Assembly: GCA_035541215.1 (NCBI GenBank) | Contig: DATKNV010000037.1 | Coordinates: 1-25,581 of the forward strand | Source: DASZHJ01 sp035541215 | GTDB taxonomy: Bacteria; Pseudomonadota; Alphaproteobacteria; ATCC43930; CGMCC-115725 | Length of the DNA stretch: 25,581 nucleotides | Reading direction: 5' to 3' | Part shown: piece after piece, positions 15,599-22,947 of the stretch | Layout of the letters: the number at the start of each line of letters is the position of its first letter | Position numbering within the stretch: position 1 is the first letter of the stretch | Translations under genes and position numbers: made by a program | The notes under the pieces: model-generated | What the model saw: only the letters and a program-made list of their open reading frames with translations | Database searches by the model: none | Told to the model about the DNA's origin: nothing

Positions 15599-16573
15599 TT
15601 ACTCCGCCGCGGGGCGCTCGCGGCGGCGGTCTTGGGCGGCGACGAGGCGGGCCATCTTGCGGAGGTCCGGCTCGGTCAATCCCAGCGCCGTGTCGACCCA
15701 GGTGACCGCGATGTCCATGAGCTCGTCGATCTTGAGCGGATTGACGCGGTCGCGGGCGCGGAAGATGGCGCGGTGCGCGGGATGGCGGCGGCCGCTGCGT
15801 CCGATGAACTCGTAGAGCGCCTCGGTGCCGTGGCCGTCGTCGGCGAGCACGTCGACGACGCCCATCTCGTAGAGCTCCTCGGCCGTGTAGAGCCGGCCGC
15901 TCGTGATCATGCGCTCGGCCTGGGCGGGCGCGATCCGGCGCACGAGGTAGCTGTAGGCGCCCATGCCCGGGAAGAGGTTGAAGAGGATCTCCGGGAGCCC
16001 GAACTTGGCGCTCCGCTCGGCCACGATCAGGTTCGAGGAGAGCGCCGCCTCGAAGCCGCCGCCGAGCGCATCGCCGCGCACCAGCGAGACCGTGATGATC
16101 GGGAGATTGAGGTTGGTCGCGTTGGAGTAGCCCTCCTCCACGACCGCGCGGGCGTAGCGCATGAGGCTGTCGCGGTCCTGCCGGCGGATCAGCGTCGCGA
16201 AGAGGTCGAGATCGCCGCCGAGGTTCCAGACCCCGGCCATGCGCGAGTCCCAAGCGATGTATTTGATGGGCGCGGTCCCGGCGCCCGCCGCGAAGAGGGT
16301 GCGGACCATGTCCTGCACCCGCCCGATGTCCCTGAGGATCGCCGGCGTGAAGCTAGGCCGGCCCAGGAAATGGAAGTAGGCGAAGAGCACGCCTTCGCTC
16401 CCATCGAAGACGACATCCATTTCCTCGAAGGGAATGGCGGAGATGCGCGCCTCTACGGTTGAGGCGGAGATCTCGGAGCGAGACTGCGGCGCGGTCTCGA
16501 GCCTGTTGGCATTTTGGCCCGGCAGCGGGATGCTGGTTCTGCCGAGCTCGACGAGTTGGATCTGAGCGGTCAT
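15599..16573 (-). CDS. rpfF: RpfF-like crotonase-family DSF synthase
   Basis: This 324-residue crotonase-fold enzyme probably acts as RpfF does, dehydrating a 3-hydroxyacyl-ACP to the cis-2-enoyl form and releasing the cis-2-unsaturated fatty acid (DSF). Key points: SRMAGVWNLGGDLDLF (110-125); RGDALGGGFEAALSSNL (166-182) with E175; and FGLPEILFNLFPGMGAYSYL (191-210) with E195. The glutamates are 20 residues apart, as in Xanthomonas RpfF (E141/E161). The LFNLFPGMGAYS stretch is typical of RpfF and unlike ordinary FadB-type hydratases. The ATG at 16573 is chosen for GGGGA seven bases upstream; the frame extends to an ATG at 16663 without similarity. A catabolic hydratase is the alternative, made unlikely by the rpfC-like neighbour. 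Confidence 0.83.
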   Translation of the reverse strand: MTAQIQLVELGRTSIPLPGQNANRLETAPQSRSEISASTVEARISAIPFEEMDVVFDGSEGVLFAYFHFLGRPSFTPAILRDIGRVQDMVRTLFAAGAGTAPIKYIAWDSRMAGVWNLGGDLDLFATLIRRQDRDSLMRYARAVVEEGYSNATNLNLPIITVSLVRGDALGGGFEAALSSNLIVAERSAKFGLPEILFNLFPGMGAYSYLVRRIAPAQAERMITSGRLYTAEELYEMGVVDVLADDGHGTEALYEFIGRSGRRHPAHRAIFRARDRVNPLKIDELMDIAVTWVDTALGLTEPDLRKMARLVAAQDRRRERPAAE

Positions 16574-16949
16574 GTGAGGTTCCCCAACGATTCCGGTACC
16601 ATCCGCCGTCCGGGTTCTGCCCAGAAACCCGTTTTCGAGTGCCGCCTGCTCCCCTAGCCCCAAGTCTGGTTAAAATTCTATGGCATTTGAGCGGTTTTGT
16701 TCCAGCAATATTTTATTAACTACCTTTGAAAGTTCAGAAATCATTAATGAATCTTAACTTCACCTCTAATTGTCTTTGAAACTTCCACCCATACCATTTG
16801 CAGTAGCCAAATGGTTGAAACCCCCTTCGTGCCCGGTGCACAATCCGAGAGTATTGTAAGGAGATGATCCTAAAGGGGGATATTATGGCGGGCGACTCGG
16901 CGCCTGGCACCCGCTACATCTGCGCGGATCGGAGGCGAGGGGGACGCGC
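16574..16949. promoter_or_regulatory. AT-rich divergent control region between rpfF-like and oxidoreductase genes
   Basis: This 376-base gap contains the most AT-rich stretch of the window (about 16665-16800). It holds a perfect 10-bp palindrome TCATTAATGA (16741-16750) and an inverted repeat with 7-bp arms, CCATTTG/CAAATGG (16794-16800 and 16808-16814), both possible operators. A rightward promoter candidate is TTGAAA (16815-16820), 18 bases, then CACAAT (16839-16844). Promoters for both the leftward rpfF-like gene and the rightward operon must lie here; I could not pick a convincing leftward -35/-10 pair. A small open frame sits at 16885-16986. Confidence 0.5.
16794..16814. promoter_or_regulatory. 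Inverted repeat, candidate operator
   Basis: Perfect 7-bp arms CCATTTG and CAAATGG are separated by seven bases and lie directly upstream of a possible -35 (TTGAAA at 16815). The arrangement suits a dimeric regulator binding site. No regulator can be assigned. Confidence 0.35.
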
Positions 16950-16986
16950 ATGGGCGGCGGCATTGGCATCATCGGCTTGGGCGTGA
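16885..16986 (+). CDS. Possible small leader ORF overlapping the next gene
   Basis: A 33-codon frame starts with ATG at 16885 after an AGGGGGA site four bases away. It ends with TGA at 16984-16986, inside the oxidoreductase gene in a different frame. The product MAGDSAPGTRYICADRRRGG, then RAWAAALASSAWA, resembles no family I know. The strong ribosome site at the edge of the AT-rich control region suggests it could be translated as a leader affecting translation of the following gene. It may equally be chance. Confidence 0.3.
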   Translation: MAGDSAPGTRYICADRRRGGRAWAAALASSAWA

Positions 16987-17921
16987 TGGGCGAGCGCATG
17001 CTCGGGAACATGACCGCGCATGGCGGCCATCGCGTGGTCTCGGTTTGGGACCCGTCGCCCGCGGCGCTCGCGCGTCTCGCGAAGGAGCACCCCGCGGTGC
17101 GGGCGGCGGAGAGCGCGGAGGCGCTGGTGGCCGATCCCGCGATCGTCTGCGTCTACATCGCGTCGCCGCCCGCGAGCCATCTGAGCCATGCAGCCCTGGC
17201 CTTTGCGCGCGGCAAGGCTGTTTTCTGCGAGAAGCCGCTCTCGGTCGACCTCGCGGAGGCCGGGGCGATGACGGAGCGCGTCGAGCGCGAGCGCCTTCCG
17301 GCCGCGATCAACTTTCCCTTCTCCTCGGCGCCCGCGGCGCGGCTCATCCTGGAGACGCTGCGGAGCGGCGAGCTTGGCCGCATCGAGCGCGTGGAGATCA
17401 AGACCGACTTCGCGCGCTGGCCGCGCGAGTGGCAGGCGGCGGCGAAGTCGTGGCTGGCGCTGCGGAGGGAAGGCGGCTTCGTGCGCGAGGTGGTCTCGCA
17501 TTTCCTCTTCCTGACGCGCCGCGCCTTCGGACCGCTGCGCATCGAGCGCGCGCACACCGCCTATCCCGAGGACGGCAAGACCGCGGAGACCGCCGTCAGC
17601 GCGGAGCTCCGCGCGGGCGAGGTCCCCGTGCGCCTCACCGGCGGCGTCGGCACCACCTCGGCCATCGATGAGAACAGCTGGGTCGCCTACGGCGAGAAGG
17701 GCGCGCTTCGCCTGCACAACTGGTACAGCCTCGCCCGGCGGCGCAGCTCCGGCGCCTGGGAGGCCGTCGATTTCGGACCCGGCACCGACCGCCAGCGCTC
17801 CTACATGGCGCAGCTCGACAGCCTCGCCGCGATGCTCACGGGAAAGCCGCATCCGCTCGCGACCTTCCGCGAAGGGCTCGAGGTGCAGCAGACGGTCGAG
17901 ACCCTGCTCGAGGCGCCCTAG
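16950..17921 (+). CDS. Gfo/Idh/MocA-family NAD(P)-dependent oxidoreductase
   Basis: This 323-residue dehydrogenase has an N-terminal Rossmann fold (IGIIGLGVMGERML, residues 5-18) and the family signature CEKPLSVD (93-100), where the lysine is catalytic or NAD-contacting. A C-terminal GFO/IDH/MocA alpha/beta domain with EVVSHFLFL (180-188) supplies the usual active-site histidine. Members oxidise or reduce sugars, inositols or related alcohols; the substrate cannot be told. The ATG at 16950 follows a GAGGGGGA site. It opens an apparent four-gene operon, with the thiolase gene starting six bases after its stop. Confidence 0.88.
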   Translation: MGGGIGIIGLGVMGERMLGNMTAHGGHRVVSVWDPSPAALARLAKEHPAVRAAESAEALVADPAIVCVYIASPPASHLSHAALAFARGKAVFCEKPLSVDLAEAGAMTERVERERLPAAINFPFSSAPAARLILETLRSGELGRIERVEIKTDFARWPREWQAAAKSWLALRREGGFVREVVSHFLFLTRRAFGPLRIERAHTAYPEDGKTAETAVSAELRAGEVPVRLTGGVGTTSAIDENSWVAYGEKGALRLHNWYSLARRRSSGAWEAVDFGPGTDRQRSYMAQLDSLAAMLTGKPHPLATFREGLEVQQTVETLLEAP

Positions 17922-17927
17922 CCGCCA

Positions 17928-19058
17928 ATGCCCTACGTCACGGGAACCGGCGACACGCGCTTCGGCCGGCTCGAGGGCGAGACGACGCTCACGCTCATGG
18001 CGGCTGCGGCCGCGGCGGCGCTCAATGACGCCGGACTCGAGCGGCGCGATGTCGACGGGATTCTCTGCGGCTACTCGACGGTCTTCCCGCATCTGATGCT
18101 GGCGACGGTCTTTGCGGAGCATTTCGGCCTCAGGCCCGCCTACGCGCACGCGATCCAGCTCGGCGGCGCCACCGGCTGCGCGATGGCGATGCTGGCGATG
18201 CGCCTCGTCCAAAGCGGCCAATGCCGCCACGTCCTCGTCGTCGCCGGCGAGAACCGCCTCACGGGACAGAGCCGGGACCGCACCGTCGAGAGCCTTGCGC
18301 AAGTGGGGCATCCCGACTACGAGCTCCCGTTCGGTCCCACGATCCCCGCCTATTACGCGCTCGTCGCCCGCCGCTACATGCACGAGCACGGCGTCAGCGA
18401 GGAGGATCTCGCGGGCTTCGCGGTGCTGATGCGGCGGAACGCCGGCCGGCATCCCGGCGCCCATCTGCGCGACCCCATTACCGCCGCGGACGTGCTTGCC
18501 TCGCGCACGATCGCAGCGCCCCTGAAGCTTTTGGACTGCTGCCCGATCTCCGATGGCGCCGCCGCTTTCGTGGTGAGCGCCGCGCCCACGAGCGCGCGGC
18601 GTGTGCGCCTCCGCGGCGCGGGCCAGGCGACGCGGCACCAGCACGTCTCGATTGCCGATGTCGGAGATTTGGGCGCGGGCCTAGCGGCCTCCCGCGCCTT
18701 TGCCGAGGCGGGCGTCGCGCGCGAGGAGGTGGACCTCCTCGCGATCTACGACTCCTTCACCATCACGGTGCTGGCGCAGCTCGAGGAGATCGGCTTCGCG
18801 CCGCGCGGCAAGGCTGCGGCGCTGCTCCGTGAGGGCGTCTTCGAGCGCGACGGGAGGCTTCCGCTCAACACGCATGGCGGCCTCCTCTCCTTCGGGCATT
18901 GCGGGGTCGCCGGAGGCATGGCGCATCTCCTGGAGGCGGAGCGGCAATTGAGCGGCCGCGCGGAGGCGCGTCAGGCGGGCGAGCGGCGGCTCGCCTTCGT
19001 ACACGGCGACGGAGGCGTGCTCTCCGCCCATGTGAGTCTGGTGCTGGAGCGGGAATGA
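17928..19058 (+). CDS. Thiolase-family protein (SCP2/lipid-transfer-type)
   Basis: This 376-residue thiolase-fold protein is of the type usually paired with a DUF35 partner. It has IQLGGATGCAMAM (77-89), where C84 is near the nucleophile position although the usual CxSG context is missing. Also seen are VVAGENRL (104-111), PISDGAAAFVVS (206-217), AIYDSFTITVLAQLEEIGF (272-290), NTHGGLLSFGHCG (314-326; H324 and C325) and a C-terminal GDGGVLS. Such proteins act either as thiolases or, with a DUF35 subunit, as retro-aldolases on acyl-CoA, as in steroid side-chain degradation. The YDSFT motif would suit the latter, but this is inference. Its stop overlaps the DUF35 gene start (ATGA). Confidence 0.87.
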   Translation: MPYVTGTGDTRFGRLEGETTLTLMAAAAAAALNDAGLERRDVDGILCGYSTVFPHLMLATVFAEHFGLRPAYAHAIQLGGATGCAMAMLAMRLVQSGQCRHVLVVAGENRLTGQSRDRTVESLAQVGHPDYELPFGPTIPAYYALVARRYMHEHGVSEEDLAGFAVLMRRNAGRHPGAHLRDPITAADVLASRTIAAPLKLLDCCPISDGAAAFVVSAAPTSARRVRLRGAGQATRHQHVSIADVGDLGAGLAASRAFAEAGVAREEVDLLAIYDSFTITVLAQLEEIGFAPRGKAAALLREGVFERDGRLPLNTHGGLLSFGHCGVAGGMAHLLEAERQLSGRAEARQAGERRLAFVHGDGGVLSAHVSLVLERE

Positions 19059-19417
19059 GCGACGCGGCCGCAACCTATTTCTGGGCCGGCTGCGCCGCGG
19101 GCGAGCTCCGCTTTCAGCGCTGCGCCGCCTGCGGCCGCGCGCAGTTCTATCCGCGCCCCTTCTGCGCGAGCTGCGGCGGGGAGCCTTGCTGGGAAGTCTC
19201 GGCGGGCCGTGGCACCGTCTATTCCGTCACCACGGTCGCGCGGGCGCCGACGCCGGAATTCGCGGCGCTGGCGCCCTACGCGATCGCCCTCGTCGATCTG
19301 GACGAAGGCTTCCGCATGATGACCCATGCCGCGCCCGGTCTCGCGATCGGAAGCCGCGTGCGCATCGGCTTCCATCGTCTCGGCGAGCGAATGCTGCCGC
19401 GCGCGGAGCGGGAGTGA
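19055..19417 (+). CDS. Zn-ribbon/OB-fold DUF35 protein, thiolase partner
   Basis: This 120-residue protein has a rubredoxin-like zinc ribbon with CAAC (C23, C26) and CASC (C37, C40), followed by an OB fold (about 47-115) opening with GRGTVYSVTTV. DUF35 proteins bind acyl-CoA and form a complex with the thiolase-like protein encoded alongside. The start codon overlaps the stop of the thiolase gene by four bases, indicating coupled, stoichiometric production. Length and motifs are normal for the family. Confidence 0.9.
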   Translation: MSDAAATYFWAGCAAGELRFQRCAACGRAQFYPRPFCASCGGEPCWEVSAGRGTVYSVTTVARAPTPEFAALAPYAIALVDLDEGFRMMTHAAPGLAIGSRVRIGFHRLGERMLPRAERE

Positions 19418-19532
19418 GCGCGCCGCTCAGCGCGGTACGGGTGCCAATGACTGGACGAGAGAGGCTCTTCGGCGCATCGTGCGTGTCGCGCACACGACCG
19501 CACGCCCAGCAATTTCGACGATCCCCCTTCCC

Positions 19533-21611
19533 ATGACCGCCAGCCTCGCAGCTTTCCTCGATCCGCGCTCGGTCGCGGTGATCGGCGCCTCCGAGAATCC
19601 GCACAAGATCGGCGGCCGGCCGATCCATTATCTCGGCCGCTTCGGCTATCGCGGACGGGTCTTTCCGATCAATCCGAACCGGCCGGAGATCCAGGGACAC
19701 AAGGCCTTTCCCGATCTCGCGGCGCTGCCGGAAGTGCCGCAGCTCGCGATCGTCGCCGTCGCGGGCGATGCCGCGGTGCAGGCGGTCGACCGTTGCGCCG
19801 CCGCTGGTGTCGAGGCCGTGATCGTCATGGCCTCGGGCTTCGGCGAGACCGGCGAGGCCGGCCGCGCACAGGAGCGCGCGATGGTCGCGCGGGCGCACGA
19901 GGCGGGAATGCGCCTCGTCGGCCCCAATTCGCAAGGCCTCGCCAATTTCGGCACGGGCGCGGTGCTGAGCTTCTCCACCATGTTCCTGGAGGCGCCGCCC
20001 GAGGACGGGCCGGTCGCGGTCGTGAGCCAGAGCGGCGCCATGAGCGTCGTGCCCTATGGGCTCCTGCGCGCGCGCGGGATCGGCGTGCGGCACACCCATG
20101 CAACGGGGAACGACGCCGACGTCACGGTGGCGGAGCTCGCCCGCGCGGTCGTCGAGGATCCCGGCGTGAGGCTTCTGCTGCTCTATCTCGAATCGATCCC
20201 CGACGCGAGGGCGCTCGCCGCCGTAGCATCCGCGGCGCGGGCGCGGGAGGTGCCGGTGGTGGCGCTCAAGGCCGGGCGCACGGCGGCGGGACAGCAGGCA
20301 GCGCGCTCGCACACGGGAGCGCTCGCGAACGAGGACCGCACCGTCGATGCCTATTTCCGCCGCGAGGGCATCTGGCGCGCGCGCGACGTCGCCGACCTCG
20401 TCAATGCCGCCGAGCTCTATCTCAAGGGCTGGCGGCCGGAGGGGCGGCGCTTCGTCGCCATCAGCAATTCCGGCGCCTCCTGCGTGATGGCCGCCGATCG
20501 CGCCTCCGAGCGCGGCATGCCCATGGCGCCGCTCGCGGAGAGCACGCGCAAGCAGCTCGCGGCGGCGCTCCCGGGCTTCGCCACCGTGACGAACCCCATC
20601 GACATCACCGCGGCACTCCTCTCAAACAGCCGCCTCTTCAGCGCGATCCTGCCGATCCTCGCGGCGGATCCCGCGGTCGATCTCACGCTGATCTCGATTC
20701 CGGTGGCGGGCGTCGGCTACGACGTCGAGACCTTCGCGCGCGACACCGCCGACTTCGCGCGCGCGACGGGAAAGCCGGTGGCGGTCGCGATCCCGCAGGC
20801 GAGCGTCGCCGCCCCCTTTCGCGCTGCGGGCATTCCCGTCTTCTCCGCGGAGGTCCCCGCGATCGACGCGCTCGACCAGCTCGCCTCGCATTGGGCACTC
20901 CTCCGCCGCAAGGCCCCGCCGAAGCATGCAAGCCGCGAGGTGCGCCTACCCGCGGGCTCGGCGCGATTCCTGAACGAAGCCGAGAGCCTGGCCCTGCTCG
21001 GCGAGCACGGCATCCCCGTCGTGCCGCACCGGCTCTGCCGCAGCGAGGCCGAGGCGCGCGCGGCATTCCGCGCGCTCGGTCCTCGCGTCGCCGTCAAGGC
21101 CTGCTCCGCCGACGTGCCGCACAAGACCGAGCACGGCCTCGTGGCGCTCGGCATCGCCGAGGAGGAGGGAGCCGCGGCGGCGTTCCGGGAGCAGTGGGAG
21201 AAGCTCGGGGCGATGGGTGCGGCGCGCGACGGCGTCATCGTCGCGGCCATGGCCGCGGGCGCGCGCGAATGCGTGCTCGGCGCGCGGCTCGATCCCGTCT
21301 TCGGCCCGGTGGTGATGCTCGGCGACGGCGGCAAATACGTGGAGGCGATGCCGGACGTCGCGGTGCTGCTGCCGCCCTTCGGCGAGGCGGAGGTGCTGGA
21401 GGCGCTGAGGCGGCTCAGGATCGCGCCGCTCTTCGAGGGCGTGCGCGGCGAGCCGCCGCTCGATGGCCCGGCTTTGGCGCGAGCGGCGGTCAGCCTCGGC
21501 GAGATCATGCTCTCCGCCGGGAGCCGCATCGCCTCGGTCGATCTCAACCCCGTACTGGCGCGAGCGCGCGGCGAGGGGATCGTGGTCGTGGATGCGCTCA
21601 TCGAGCGCTAG
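19533..21611 (+). CDS. NDP-forming acyl-CoA synthetase (acetate--CoA ligase family)
   Basis: This 692-residue fusion of alpha and beta parts interconverts acyl-CoA plus NDP and phosphate with free acid, CoA and NTP. It has a CoA-binding domain (about 6-130; SVAVIGASENPHKIGG), two succinyl-CoA-ligase-like flavodoxin domains with the phosphohistidine motif ARSHTGALAN (H260), and a C-terminal ATP-grasp domain (about 475-690) with VAVKACSADVPHKTEHGLV-type phosphate contacts and VDLNPVL at the end. It lies 115 bases after the DUF35 gene. The ATG at 19533 is placed by the family start; its ribosome site is weak and the frame is open upstream. It probably activates or drains the acyl-CoA handled by the thiolase pair. 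Confidence 0.88.
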   Translation: MTASLAAFLDPRSVAVIGASENPHKIGGRPIHYLGRFGYRGRVFPINPNRPEIQGHKAFPDLAALPEVPQLAIVAVAGDAAVQAVDRCAAAGVEAVIVMASGFGETGEAGRAQERAMVARAHEAGMRLVGPNSQGLANFGTGAVLSFSTMFLEAPPEDGPVAVVSQSGAMSVVPYGLLRARGIGVRHTHATGNDADVTVAELARAVVEDPGVRLLLLYLESIPDARALAAVASAARAREVPVVALKAGRTAAGQQAARSHTGALANEDRTVDAYFRREGIWRARDVADLVNAAELYLKGWRPEGRRFVAISNSGASCVMAADRASERGMPMAPLAESTRKQLAAALPGFATVTNPIDITAALLSNSRLFSAILPILAADPAVDLTLISIPVAGVGYDVETFARDTADFARATGKPVAVAIPQASVAAPFRAAGIPVFSAEVPAIDALDQLASHWALLRRKAPPKHASREVRLPAGSARFLNEAESLALLGEHGIPVVPHRLCRSEAEARAAFRALGPRVAVKACSADVPHKTEHGLVALGIAEEEGAAAAFREQWEKLGAMGAARDGVIVAAMAAGARECVLGARLDPVFGPVVMLGDGGKYVEAMPDVAVLLPPFGEAEVLEALRRLRIAPLFEGVRGEPPLDGPALARAAVSLGEIMLSAGSRIASVDLNPVLARARGEGIVVVDALIER

Positions 21612-21634
21612 AGCCTGCGATCCCCTCACCCTCG

Positions 21635-21673
21635 CCCTCCCCCTCCCGTTGCGCAGCAACGGGAGGGGGAGGG
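21635..21673. terminator. Strong hairpin between convergent genes, related to the palindromic element
   Basis: A perfect 18-bp stem (CCCTCCCCCTCCCGTTGC, 21635-21652, with 21656-21673) closes a three-base loop. It is preceded by CCCTCACCCT-like sequence as in the composite element. It lies between convergent genes and could stop transcription from both, although neither side has a U-run, so factor-independent termination is uncertain. Confidence 0.65.
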
Positions 21674-21685
21674 TTTGGCGGGGTC

Positions 21686-22735
21686 CTAGACCGTCGCGAT
21701 GGGCGTCGCCGGCGAGCCCACGGCGCCGGGAAGGCGCAGCGGCGGTGCCGTGAGAAGGAAGCGATTGCGCTTGTGCGCGCGGAGCCAGTCCGCGAGCTCC
21801 GAGAGATACCAGATCTCGCCGAGGTTCACGCCGAGCTTGAAAAGGCAGTGCTCGTGGAGCGGCAGGGAGGCGCAATGGTCGCCCTCGCAGGGACGCGAGG
21901 GGTAGGCCTCGACGGCGTAATTGTCGGCGATAAGGGAGACGAGGCCGCTCTTGGTGATCCAGTTGAGGAGGCGCTGGTCGCGCCCGTCGAGCGCGGCACA
22001 GGCGCCATGCAGCAATTTCTCGTCGGGGTCCTTCTTCATCTCCAGCAGGAGCTGGGCAAAGCCGGTGCGGATGCAGACCATGTCGCCTTCCTCGACGACG
22101 ACCTTGTCCTTGGCGAGGACGTCCATCAGGTCCTCGAAGCCCACGACCTTGCGCTCGCGCCCGTAATGCGCCTCGAGGTCGATCATGACGGCGCGGCCCT
22201 GGATGCAGGCGGTCGCCATGTTCTCGACGCCGAGCGCGCGGGCGCCGGTCTCGCCCGAGGCCGGCGGCTGGCGGCCCTCGCTATAGTCGACGGGGCCTAC
22301 CACGTGCTCGCCCGCGCGGTAGCCGTTGTAATAGACCATCTCCGGCTGTCCATCGCCGTCGACATCAAAGAGCTGGCCCACATGCGCGAGGCTGTCCCAC
22401 TGCGTCGAGTACTGCAGATGCAGGAAAACCGCATCGTCGGAAATGATGTCGGTCCAGTGCGGGTCGAAAAGCCTCAGCGGAATGTTCATGTTGGGCTTGC
22501 CCTCGCGCAGCGTCGGCTGGAGCTTCGGCGGATGGCGGCGCGGGTTGAGCTTGTTGCCGCCGGGATAGTCGAGCGGCAGCGAGAGGCAGAAGGTCCGGCC
22601 CTCCTTCACCTCGGCGATTCCCTCGAGCACCTTCTTGGGCGTCAGCAGGTTGAGCCGCCCTCTCTGATCGTCGGGCCCGAAATCGCCCCAGGTCGAGCCC
22701 GCGGGCCGGCGTTTCCAGCGTGGATTGGCGGTCAT
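21686..22735 (-). CDS. Cyclase-family (kynurenine-formamidase-like) hydrolase
   Basis: This 349-residue protein is of the metal-dependent cyclase/formamidase superfamily. The family metal motif HxGTHxDxxxH appears as QYSTQWDSLAH (108-118): the aspartate D114 and last histidine H118 are kept, but the first two histidines are replaced by glutamine. Other signatures are WGDFGPDDQRGRLNLLTP (16-33), GVENMATACIQGRAVMIDL (179-197) and a C-terminal LPLHEHCLFKLGVNLGEIW region. This subclass is longer than classic KynB. Substrate unknown; the family hydrolyses amides or lactones. The ATG at 22735 has GAGGAGG ten bases upstream. Confidence 0.85.
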   Translation of the reverse strand: MTANPRWKRRPAGSTWGDFGPDDQRGRLNLLTPKKVLEGIAEVKEGRTFCLSLPLDYPGGNKLNPRRHPPKLQPTLREGKPNMNIPLRLFDPHWTDIISDDAVFLHLQYSTQWDSLAHVGQLFDVDGDGQPEMVYYNGYRAGEHVVGPVDYSEGRQPPASGETGARALGVENMATACIQGRAVMIDLEAHYGRERKVVGFEDLMDVLAKDKVVVEEGDMVCIRTGFAQLLLEMKKDPDEKLLHGACAALDGRDQRLLNWITKSGLVSLIADNYAVEAYPSRPCEGDHCASLPLHEHCLFKLGVNLGEIWYLSELADWLRAHKRNRFLLTAPPLRLPGAVGSPATPIATV

Positions 22736-22947
22736 GGGCGGCGTTCCTCCTCACGGTGGGGCGTTGGCGGCCGGAGTATAGCGGCACGAAAGGCCCCACC
22801 TTAAGGCATCGATCGCGGCACTTGCTCTCTGTTGCGAGACCGCGCCCGATCAACTATCTAGGACGCAAATGTCCCTTATTGGGGAGGTGCACGCTCCCTT
22901 GGTAGGGCTCGTCGGCGACCGCGCCATCCGGTCGCAAGGGAGTGAGC
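22736..22947 (+). promoter_or_regulatory. Divergent intergenic region with two small hairpins
   Basis: A possible rightward promoter is TTGCGA (22832-22837), 17 bases, then TATCTA (22855-22860). Two inverted repeats follow: GGGAG/CTCCC (22882-22898) and GCGACC/GGTCGC (22915-22935). The second ends one base before the AAGGGAG ribosome site of the next gene and could limit its access. Confidence 0.3.

Noticed and set aside
15599..16573. Reading the crotonase as an ordinary fatty-acid-oxidation enoyl-CoA hydratase
   Set aside because: The LFNLFPGMGAYS and NLGGDL motifs and the convergent RpfC-like neighbour fit RpfF better. It is kept as the alternative in the feature entry.
19793..22804. 1003-codon plus-strand frame spanning the acyl-CoA synthetase and the cyclase gene
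   Set aside because: It crosses a strong hairpin and two well-supported genes in other frames, and its composition is that of a shadow frame.
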